Part shown: piece by piece, positions 1 to 5,603 of the stretch
How positions within the stretch are numbered: position 1 is the first letter of the stretch
How the letters are laid out: each line of letters starts with the position of its first letter
Source of the DNA: Akkermansiaceae bacterium
GTDB taxonomy: Bacteria; Verrucomicrobiota; Verrucomicrobiia; Verrucomicrobiales; Akkermansiaceae
NCBI GenBank assembly: GCA_025457805.1
Contig: JALOTR010000160.1
Coordinates: 1 to 6,701, forward strand
Length of the DNA stretch: 6,701 nt
Direction of reading: 5' to 3'
Position numbers and translations under genes: made by a program
The notes under the pieces: model-generated
Told to the model about the DNA's origin: nothing
Databases searched by the model: none
Seen by the model: only the letters and a program-made list of their open reading frames with translations

Positions 1-1
1 G

Positions 2-2494
2 CAAACTTCCAGCACTCTCCATGCAAACGGCATGCTCGCGATTTCATGGCACGGCGAGCGGGGAAAATCCTACGAACTCCTCAGCGGTCCCAGTCCGGCA
101 AACATGACAGATTCCCTGAAGCTCGCCGGTGACGGCGAAACTTTGATTGCCGAAATGGAGATCGGTCAAAGCAGCTCCCGCTTCGCACGTGTGGCCGTCA
201 GGGATCTCGATACCGATGGCGACGGACTGAATGATTGGGAGGAAGTCGTATCCGGCTTCAATCCGGCGAGAAAATACACCGAAGGCCTCGGCAGCACCTC
301 CACCAGCAACCCCATCACTGATTTCCAGCGGCTCAGCACCATGCTGAGCGCAAGCACCAACACCCTCACACTCGCCGCTGCCGACGCCGCGATGTCCGAA
401 GACTGGCCCGATCCCGGTCGCTTCGTGATCCGCCGCAGTGGAAATCTCAATCCAATCACCATCGGCCTTTCCTTCGGAGGCAGCGCCACTCCAGGCAGCG
501 ATTATCAGACGCCACCTGCCACCATCACCCTTCCTTTCGGCAAGGACGAGGTCGCAGTCGAAATCAGCCCGCTCCCGGACGGTGCTGCAGAAGCGCCGGA
601 AACCATCACCCTCAGTCTGCTTCCCGGAACCGGTTACACCGCCGCCGCGCCTCTCACCGCGACCTTGGAACTCGCGGATGCCATTTCCGGCAAACCCTCC
701 GCCAAGCCCGCTGCGCGTTTTCTCACCCAATGCACCTTCGGCCCCGCTCCCGAGGAACTGGACCGTGTGATGGACCTCGGCTTCAGCGCATGGCTCGACG
801 AGCAATTCCAGAAGGGGCCCAACCTGCACCTGCCCATCGTCCAAGTCTGGCAAGCCGAACTGCAAACTTCGACATTCTCCAACAGCCCCCGCGTGAGTTC
901 GGAACACCGGATGGAGGCATGGTGGCGGCAAACGATGCGCTCGGACTCCAGTTCGGATCCACTACGCCAACGCATGGCATTCGCCCTGAGCCAGATTTTT
1001 GTCATCTCGGATCGCATGGAATCATTGAGTGCCGATCAGCGCGGGATGACCAGCTACTACGACACCCTGCTTACCCACTCGTTCAGCACCTACCGCGAAC
1101 TCCTTGAAGCCGTCACCCGTCATCCGTGGATGGGGCTCTATTTGAGTGCCCTGCGAAACCGCAAGGCCAACCTCTCGCTCAACCGTTTCCCGGATGAAAA
1201 CTACTCTCGCGAGGTCATGCAGCTCTTCAGCATCGGCTTGTGGTTGCTCAATCCGGATGGAAGCCAGAAGCTCTCGAATGGCAGCGACCTCGGTCCGGAC
1301 GGAGAACTCATCCCTGCCGGCGAACCGATCCCCACCTATGGTCAGGATGATGTCAGCGAAGTCGCGCGGGTTTTCACCGGTCTGAGCTACAGCAAACGCT
1401 TCGTCTCCAGCACGGACCCGGGTGAAATCGATACCACCGCCTTCTCCCAAAGCAATAGCGTCCCTTGGCATCCGATGCGCATGTTTGATGGCGAGCACGA
1501 TCAGGCGGCCAAAAGCATCAGCCTGCCCGGTGCCCCCACCCTTGAGCTGCCCGCCCGCAGCGGCACCTCCACCAACAGCCAGACCGGCGGCAATGCCGAC
1601 CTTGCCGCCTTCCTCGACTACCTATCCACCCACCCGAACACCGCGCCCTTCATCAGCCGCCTGCTCATCCAGCGCTTGGTCACCTCCAATCCCACCCCCG
1701 CCTACGTGGCCCGTGTCTCTTCGGTCTTCACCTCCAGCGGTGGCGATCTCCAGGAAGTCCTGCGGACCATCCTGTTGGACAGCGAGGCACGCGACCCCTC
1801 ACGCCTCACCCACCCTGCCCATGGATTGGTCCGTGAGCCCTACACCCGCTATGTCGCCATGGCCCGCGTAATGGAGGCCGCGCCGGCGGATCCGAGTGCG
1901 GGCGGCAGATATCGCGGATTCGGCTCGCTTGATGGCAACCTGCTCCAGCGGCCCATGAGCGCGCCGAGCGTCTTCAACTTCTATTCACCCGAAAACAAAC
2001 CGGCCGGTCCACTGCGTGACAACGGTTTGGCATCGCCGGAAATGCAGATCATCAACAGCGTTTCCTCCATCACCGGACCGAACGTTTATTCCGATCAGCT
2101 CCGCGTCACAAGCACCACCCTCAACACCGGCACCCCGCCCACCAACAGCGGCTGGACCCAACTCAATCCTTCGACCCAGAACGACAACGCTGCCACCCCG
2201 GAGAATGAAAACTTCTGGAACACCCGCATCAACGAGCAGGCATGGCTCGACCTCGCAACCTCCAATCCCGCCGCGCTCGCGCCGGACGCGATGGTCGCCA
2301 AACTCGATGAAATGCTCTGTTACGGCAACATGAGCCAGCCCACCTTCCGGGCCGTCACCCGCGCCTTGAACCGCTTGGACGATCCTTTCGCCAGCGGCGT
2401 CACGGCCCTTGTCCGCGACCAACGCATCCGCGCCCGCCTCCGCAACGCCATCCACCTCATCACCACTTCGGCGGACTACGCCGTACTCAAATAA
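2..2494 (+). CDS. DUF1800 family secreted-type protein, N-terminus outside window (partial)
   Basis: The frame is open from base 2 with no stop, so the true start lies upstream; the ATG at 32 is probably internal. Numbering from that ATG (820 residues), residues 58-71 hold the acidic calcium-loop motif DTDGDGLNDWEE (thrombospondin type 3/EF-hand like). Residues about 115-217 look like a Calx-beta domain (GSDYQTPPATITLPFG, then PETITLSLLPGTGY). From about 226 to the end runs DUF1800 (PF08811), shown by AARFLTQCTFGPAPEELD, LRQRMAFALSQIFVIS (311-326), NYSREVMQLFSIGL (390-403), VARVFTGLSY, HPNTAPFISRLLIQRLVTSNP, GLVREPYTRY, RPMSAPSVFNFYSPE and the closing AIHLITTSADYAV. The domain appears complete at its C-terminus. 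The accessory modules suggest an extracytoplasmic protein, but the export signal is out of view. DUF1800 function is not known; members commonly sit beside DUF1501 genes, as here. The gene ends 8 bp before the DUF1501 start, implying one operon. Confidence 0.93.
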   Translation, partial: QTSSTLHANGMLAISWHGERGKSYELLSGPSPANMTDSLKLAGDGETLIAEMEIGQSSSRFARVAVRDLDTDGDGLNDWEEVVSGFNPARKYTEGLGSTSTSNPITDFQRLSTMLSASTNTLTLAAADAAMSEDWPDPGRFVIRRSGNLNPITIGLSFGGSATPGSDYQTPPATITLPFGKDEVAVEISPLPDGAAEAPETITLSLLPGTGYTAAAPLTATLELADAISGKPSAKPAARFLTQCTFGPAPEELDRVMDLGFSAWLDEQFQKGPNLHLPIVQVWQAELQTSTFSNSPRVSSEHRMEAWWRQTMRSDSSSDPLRQRMAFALSQIFVISDRMESLSADQRGMTSYYDTLLTHSFSTYRELLEAVTRHPWMGLYLSALRNRKANLSLNRFPDENYSREVMQLFSIGLWLLNPDGSQKLSNGSDLGPDGELIPAGEPIPTYGQDDVSEVARVFTGLSYSKRFVSSTDPGEIDTTAFSQSNSVPWHPMRMFDGEHDQAAKSISLPGAPTLELPARSGTSTNSQTGGNADLAAFLDYLSTHPNTAPFISRLLIQRLVTSNPTPAYVARVSSVFTSSGGDLQEVLRTILLDSEARDPSRLTHPAHGLVREPYTRYVAMARVMEAAPADPSAGGRYRGFGSLDGNLLQRPMSAPSVFNFYSPENKPAGPLRDNGLASPEMQIINSVSSITGPNVYSDQLRVTSTTLNTGTPPTNSGWTQLNPSTQNDNAATPENENFWNTRINEQAWLDLATSNPAALAPDAMVAKLDEMLCYGNMSQPTFRAVTRALNRLDDPFASGVTALVRDQRIRARLRNAIHLITTSADYAVLK

Positions 2495-2502
2495 AACCCG
2501 CC

Positions 2503-4008
2503 ATGTCCAGGCCCGTCACCCGCCGCCAGTTCCTCGCCCAGTCGAGTTGTGCCTCCGTCGGCTCGCTGGGACTGCTTTCCACCCTGCTCAACCTCCGCAT
2601 GGCAGGATCCGCCCTTGCCCAGGGCGGCCCGCCAGCCGGTGAGGACCGCGCCCTGGTCTGCCTGTTCTTCGCCGGTGGCATTGATTCCTACAACCTGCTC
2701 ATGCCCGTGAGCGGCAGCAGTGTTTACAACAATTACGTCACCACCCGCGGCGGACTCTACGATGCGGTGAACAATGCCGACGGCCTCGCCATCAATGGAC
2801 TTCCCCTCGCCGCCCACGCCACCGATCCCTTCGGCTTCGGCGTCCACCCGAAGTGCGGCGACCACAATGCCCTCCCGGGGATGCAGTCGCTCTACGCCTC
2901 CGGGAATCTCGCCTTCGTCAGCAATGTGGGCACCCTCGTGGAACGCACGGACAAGGAAAAATACAACGCCGGTCTCGCCCGCCCGCGTGGCCTCTATTCC
3001 CATTCCGACCAGGTCCGCCAGTGGCATACCTCCGTCACCACCCAGACCGGAGCACTCGGCTGGGCCGGCACCGCCGCCGATCTGCTCCACGCGGGAAACC
3101 AGAACGCCAAGGTTTCCATGAACATCTCCCTCGGTGGCAACAACGTCTGGCAAACGGGCAACAAGCTCTTCGCCTACAGCGTCGGCACCAGCGGCAGCAC
3201 CCTGCCCAGCGATTACAACTCGCCTTACGAAAATCCGACCGTCAGCGCCACCAGTCGCAGCGCCATCCGCACCGCCGCCATCGACAACCTCGTCCAGCAG
3301 GAACACCAGAACCTGCTCGACCAGACCTTCACGCAAAACCTCAAGGACTCCATCGAAGCCAGCGCCGCCTTTCGCGATGCCTTCAATGACAACCCGATCA
3401 CCACCCCCTTTCCGGGCGATGCCGCTTACGTCTATCCTCCCGGTTTCACCTCGTCCAACGACCCCGCACGCACGCTTGGCCAACAGTTCAAAGCCGTCGT
3501 CCGCTCGATCAAGGCCCGCCAGACACTCGGCCTCCGCCGTCAGACGTTCTTCGTCAACTACGGTGGCTGGGATCATCACGACGAGGTCATCAACACCATG
3601 GATCGCATGATCGATGTGGTGAACCGCTGCCTCATCGCCTACTGGCAGGCGCTCGGGGAGATCGGCATGCAGGAACAGGTCACCCTCTACACCGCGTCGG
3701 ACTTCGCCCGCACCCTCACCTCGAATGGCGCAGGCTCCGACCACGCCTGGGGCGGCAACATGTTCGTGCTCGGCGGGGCGGTGAACGGCGGACGCGTCTA
3801 TGGCACCTATCCGGACGTCGCCCTCAATGCCCCGAGCGTCGTCACCAGCCGCGGTGCCACCCTGCCCGGCATCTCGGTGGATGAATATTTCGCCGAACTC
3901 GCCCTGTGGCTCGGAGTCACTCCCGGCGACCTCTCCAGCGTGCTCCCCCGCGTCACCACCTTCTACAGTCCCGGCGGGGCGGCGCCCGTCGGTTTCATGC
4001 AGGCATGA
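2503..4008 (+). CDS. DUF1501 family protein, Tat-exported, alkaline phosphatase/sulfatase-like fold
   Basis: The protein has 501 residues. The N-terminus carries a twin-arginine motif (TRRQFL, residues 6-11), a hydrophobic stretch at 17-38 and a likely cleavage site after ALA at 37-39, so it should be exported folded by Tat. The rest is DUF1501 (PF07394), placed in the alkaline phosphatase/sulfatase superfamily by family knowledge. Visible motifs are FFAGGIDSYNLLMP (55-68, D61), YSHSDQVRQW (165-174), GGWDHHDE (354-361, D357 and H359), SDFARTL (399-405), GSDHAWGG (411-418, D413 and H414) and DEYFAELALWLGV near the end. The D/H residues are candidate metal ligands by inference. The start at 2503 is fixed by the Tat motif. 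No good Shine-Dalgarno precedes it, and the 8-bp gap after the DUF1800 stop suggests translational coupling. The enzymatic substrate is unknown. Length and motifs look complete. Confidence 0.95.
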   Translation: MSRPVTRRQFLAQSSCASVGSLGLLSTLLNLRMAGSALAQGGPPAGEDRALVCLFFAGGIDSYNLLMPVSGSSVYNNYVTTRGGLYDAVNNADGLAINGLPLAAHATDPFGFGVHPKCGDHNALPGMQSLYASGNLAFVSNVGTLVERTDKEKYNAGLARPRGLYSHSDQVRQWHTSVTTQTGALGWAGTAADLLHAGNQNAKVSMNISLGGNNVWQTGNKLFAYSVGTSGSTLPSDYNSPYENPTVSATSRSAIRTAAIDNLVQQEHQNLLDQTFTQNLKDSIEASAAFRDAFNDNPITTPFPGDAAYVYPPGFTSSNDPARTLGQQFKAVVRSIKARQTLGLRRQTFFVNYGGWDHHDEVINTMDRMIDVVNRCLIAYWQALGEIGMQEQVTLYTASDFARTLTSNGAGSDHAWGGNMFVLGGAVNGGRVYGTYPDVALNAPSVVTSRGATLPGISVDEYFAELALWLGVTPGDLSSVLPRVTTFYSPGGAAPVGFMQA

Positions 4009-4556
4009 GAAAACCCGCCATCCTCTGGCCGATCCTCGCCGCCATTCTTGTGGTGATCGTTTGGCTCGCCAGCCGTCCGGGAAATCCACCATCGCCCACC
4101 CCGCCGCCACCGGTTTCCAGCGCGGCGCCGCTGCCCAAAGCGCCGGACCTCTTGGAATCCCGCACCGCCACTCCGGAAAATCCCTCCGAGTCCTGGGAAC
4201 GCCTGCTCGCCCGCGACGGCTCGCCGACTGAAGACCGCGATGCCCTCGCGGACCTCGTCACCAACTATCTCCAGGCACTTCCTGATTCCCGCCGCCCTCC
4301 ACTCGGAGCCAATGACGAAATCACCCGCGCGCTCACTGACAAGGAAGCCCTCGGCAATGCCGCCCTGCCCGCCAATCATCCCGGGATCATCGATCGCCAA
4401 CTCATGGACCGCTGGGGAACTCCTTGGCATTTCCACCAACAATCCGCCGATCTCATTGAAGTCCGCTCCGCCGGTCCCGACCGCCGCCTCTTCACCCCGG
4501 ACGACATCACTCCGCCCGCCACCGCAGGCAGCAGTAACAGCGAGAGCGAGCGTTGA
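4005..4556 (+). CDS. Membrane-anchored protein with GspG-pseudopilin-like C-terminal module
   Basis: I chose the ATG at 4005, whose ATGA overlaps the DUF1501 stop. The frame is open further upstream, but that part reads as a shadow of DUF1501 and would put basic sequence ahead of the membrane segment. The 183-residue product has a short N-tail (MRKP), one hydrophobic helix at about 5-22, a proline-rich linker (27-48) and a soluble region. The region GANDEITRALTDKEALGNAA (101-120) and the end DRWGTPWHFH (135-144), IEVRSAGPDR (151-160), LFTPDDI (162-168) resemble the tail of type II secretion major pseudopilins (D-WG-P-Y ... S-GPD ... DDI), where this region is calcium-associated. There is no prepilin peptidase site (G/FTLxE) at the N-terminus, so it is not an ordinary pseudopilin. 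It is probably anchored in the inner membrane facing the periplasm and may assist its two operon partners. Function is not established. Confidence 0.85.
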   Translation: MRKPAILWPILAAILVVIVWLASRPGNPPSPTPPPPVSSAAPLPKAPDLLESRTATPENPSESWERLLARDGSPTEDRDALADLVTNYLQALPDSRRPPLGANDEITRALTDKEALGNAALPANHPGIIDRQLMDRWGTPWHFHQQSADLIEVRSAGPDRRLFTPDDITPPATAGSSNSESER

Positions 4557-4574
4557 GTGGTGACGCGATGAGGA

Positions 4575-4633
4575 GGGGCGACCTTACTGTCGCCTCATTT
4601 TGCATCGCAAGATGAGGGACAGCAAGTTCCCTT
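4575..4633 (+). repeat. BIME-like double-hairpin repeat, copy A
   Basis: The first hairpin is GGCGAC-CTTACT-GTCGCC. It is followed by an A/T-rich inner arm pair CATTTT (4596-4601) and AAGATG (4609-4614), pairing with one T-G wobble. A second imperfect hairpin, GGGAC-AGCAA-GTTCCC (4616-4631), follows. The reverse complement of the second unit closely resembles the first (loop CTTGCT against CTTACT, each flanked by GTC on one side). The element is therefore a head-to-head pair of related palindromes that can also fold as one long stem. A second copy lies at 5271-5323 with compensatory changes. This copy sits just downstream of the three-gene operon. Confidence 0.65.
4577..4601 (+). terminator. 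Possible terminator hairpin after the DUF1800-DUF1501 operon
   Basis: A perfect 6-bp stem GGCGAC (4577-4582) / GTCGCC (4589-4594) with loop CTTACT starts 21 bases after the operon stop. It is followed by TCATTTT, a short and interrupted T tract. It may end transcription, but the same hairpin is the first half of a repeated element, so a terminator role is inference. Confidence 0.35.
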
Positions 4634-4638
4634 CCGAA

Positions 4639-4828
4639 GTAAGCGGTCAACAGAACCCCACTATCCAGCGGAACCCGGGAGTGCTTAGGGTGGCCCACCG
4701 TGTCATCCACCACCGGATCCACTCCGACCCACATCGTCAAATCCGACCGTACTGGCCGCACGCGCTACACCCGGCAATACAAACAAGAGGTTCTTGCCGC
4801 CTTTGAATCCAGTTCACTCAGTGCGCCC
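4639..4828 (+). mobile_element. Decayed left end of an IS66-family insertion sequence
   Basis: The stretch starts with GTAAGCGGTCAACAG, which fits the conserved GTAAGCG terminus of IS66-family inverted repeats. About 60 bases further in, a reading frame encodes the start of an IS66-type small accessory protein. Similarity to a transposase frame stops near 4828, where unrelated repeat DNA begins. No tnpB or DDE transposase gene follows. The family call is from recalled terminus and protein patterns, not a search. Confidence 0.55.
4700..4828 (+). pseudogene. IS66-type orfA (TnpA) N-terminal fragment
   Basis: From a GTG at 4700 the frame reads MSSTTGSTPTHIVKSD, then TGRTRYTRQYKQEVLAAFE and SSSLSAP. 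This matches the opening of helix-turn-helix accessory proteins of IS66-type elements (RYT-x-x-YK-x-E-x-L pattern, the first helix before the recognition helix). The expected continuation, a GI-x-x-x-T-x-x-x-W type segment, is missing. The frame instead runs into palindromic repeat DNA (GPTMIEPQ...) and stops at 5032. Only about 43 of the usual 100 or more codons remain, so it cannot make a working protein. The open frame to 5032 is read as accidental. Confidence 0.55.
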
Positions 4829-4843
4829 GGCCCCACAATGATC

Positions 4844-4860
4844 GAACCGCAACGCGGTTC
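4844..4860. repeat. AAC-loop hairpin, type 1, first copy
   Basis: The sequence GAACCGC-AAC-GCGGTTC forms a perfect 7-bp stem with a 3-base loop. The core plus flanks (4842-4862) recurs exactly at 5065-5085 as a 21-bp direct repeat. No gene is attached to it. It marks the left edge of a hairpin cluster. Confidence 0.75.
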
Positions 4861-4891
4861 CGGACTTCGCGGAAGGGAAAATGGAGGAACC

Positions 4892-4918
4892 ACGAATCTA
4901 ACGAATCGAACGAATCTT
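4892..4918 (+). repeat. Three tandem 9-bp ACGAATCNN units
   Basis: The units ACGAATCTA, ACGAATCGA and ACGAATCTT follow each other without gaps. The first seven bases are identical in all three, and only the last two vary. Similar 9-bp ACGAAT-type tracts are, as I recall, dispersed in intergenic DNA of several PVC and other bacteria. No coding role is apparent. Confidence 0.7.
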
Positions 4919-4981
4919 TGTTTCAATTGTTCTGACCGCACGTACGCCTTCTATCTTTCAATCTCAAATCTTGGATCTCCC

Positions 4982-4998
4982 GAATCCCAACGGGATTC
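4982..4998. repeat. AAC-loop hairpin, type 2
   Basis: The sequence GAATCCC-AAC-GGGATTC is a perfect 7-bp stem with the same AAC loop and length as the type 1 hairpins. Compared with type 1, two base pairs are changed on both arms (C-G to T-A, G-C to C-G). Pairing is kept while sequence drifts. Confidence 0.75.
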
Positions 4999-5008
4999 CG
5001 CACCTCAG

Positions 5009-5045
5009 CCCAGGGTTGGCCGAATGCAATAAGGCCTACCCTGGG
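5009..5045. repeat. Long inverted repeat CCCAGGGT...ACCCTGGG
   Basis: CCCAGGGT (5009-5016) pairs with ACCCTGGG (5038-5045), and GGCC (5018-5021) pairs with GGCC (5033-5036). A single T-T mismatch lies between, giving a 12-bp stem around an 11-base loop. It has no T tract on either side, so it does not look like a simple intrinsic terminator. It lies between the type 2 and second type 1 hairpins as part of one cluster. Confidence 0.75.
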
Positions 5046-5066
5046 AATCTCGCCACAACCATCTTC

Positions 5067-5083
5067 GAACCGCAACGCGGTTC
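5067..5083. repeat. AAC-loop hairpin, type 1, second copy
   Basis: This is an exact copy of the hairpin at 4844-4860, within a 21-bp identical stretch (5065-5085). The two copies bracket a 244-bp segment that contains the ACGAAT tract, the type 2 hairpin and the long inverted repeat. Confidence 0.75.
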
Positions 5084-5085
5084 CG

Positions 5086-5270
5086 CAGGATGAACGCAAC
5101 GGCAAACTGTGACGCTTACCTGCCGGGGAGAATGCCACCCGCCACTCGGCCAGGGCATGGCAGGGGCGGTAAGGGGCGCTTTCAGCCCATTGCCGATGTG
5201 GAGCATGGGAGGGAGATCGAGGTTCGTAAACAGAACGCCATCCCTAGGCGCCGTGGCAATCCCAAGGAGT
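5086..5270. other. Intergenic stretch with no recognised gene
   Basis: No reading frame here has convincing coding features on either strand. The only notable items are CGCTTAC at 5113-5119, a possible right end of an IS66-type element, and short weak palindromes such as CCCAT/ATGGG near 5189-5211. Frames that cross it are antisense extensions of the mtfA region or short accidental ones. Confidence 0.5.
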
Positions 5271-5323
5271 AACGACCTTACTGTCGTTTCTTCATCCCAA
5301 AACCTGGGGACAATAGGGTCCCC
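5271..5323 (+). repeat. BIME-like double-hairpin repeat, copy B
   Basis: The first hairpin is AACGAC-CTTACT-GTCGTT (5271-5288) and the second is GGGGAC-AATAGG-GTCCCC (5306-5323). Both have perfect 6-bp stems, joined by a 17-base linker containing TTCATC. Loop CTTACT and the GAC/GTC inner pairs match copy A at 4575-4633, while the outer pairs differ on both arms. The copy lies 40 bases past the stop of the small minus-strand ORF and might act as a 3' boundary for that transcript (inference). Confidence 0.65.
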
Positions 5324-5363
5324 GCTTCTCGGAGTCCCGCATACCAGCCCGGAGCATCGCCCT

Positions 5364-5567
5364 TCAGCCTTTCACGCCTGCTGGCACCCCGCGAAAATAC
5401 CGCTGGAACAACTCTTCAGCGACATTCTCCGCATCATCCGTCAGGAGAGTCTTAACTTCTCCAAAGCGCAGCGTGCTCTCGCGCGGCCGCACCAACTCGT
5501 TGAATGCAAGTTGGCATTCCTTGGGGCCTTTCACCCGTCCGCTGATGCGTTTGACATCTTTGCCCAT
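5364..5567 (-). CDS. Small hypothetical protein downstream of mtfA
   Basis: From ATG at 5567 the product has 67 residues (MGKDVKRISGRVKGPKECQ ... FRGVPAGVKG). It is soluble and charged, probably mostly helical, with no signal peptide or membrane segment. I do not recognise the family. A GGTGG lies 5 bases before this ATG as a modest ribosome site; a GTG at 5576 is an alternative start. The frame is the same as mtfA and open right up to the mtfA TGA at 5604-5606, and the residues in between (YHPAAFEAAVAA) also read like protein. The true start could therefore be non-standard, or this could be a tail separated by a nonsense change. Placement 36 bases after mtfA suggests co-transcription. The amino-acid composition looks natural, but coding status is not proven. 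Confidence 0.5.
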   Translation of the reverse strand: MGKDVKRISGRVKGPKECQLAFNELVRPRESTLRFGEVKTLLTDDAENVAEELFQRYFRGVPAGVKG

Positions 5568-5603
5568 CGCCGCCACCGCGGCTTCAAAAGCGGCCGGGTG
5601 ATA

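Noticed and set aside
44..931. Minus-strand open frame of 295 codons opposite the DUF1800 gene
   Set aside because: It is a shadow of the GC-rich coding strand, with no motif, and the plus strand carries Calx-beta and DUF1800 motifs here.
3906..4004. Upstream extension of the third operon gene to an ATG at 3906
   Set aside because: The extra 33 residues are an out-of-frame reading of DUF1501, rich in R, P and H. The ATGA overlap at 4005 puts the membrane anchor directly at the N-terminus.
2476..4110. Minus-strand open frame of 544 codons opposite the DUF1501 gene
   Set aside because: It lies antisense to a gene with clear family motifs. Its composition is rich in G, A, V, E and R, typical of the reverse frame of a GC-rich gene, and no domain is recognisable.
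4700..5032. A 110-codon plus-strand ORF as an intact gene
   Set aside because: Only the first 43 codons or so resemble an IS66 orfA. The rest translates hairpin and ACGAAT repeat DNA.
4842..5323. CRISPR array
   Set aside because: The repeats are palindromes of different kinds with irregular spacing, not identical direct repeats with uniform spacers, and no cas gene is near.
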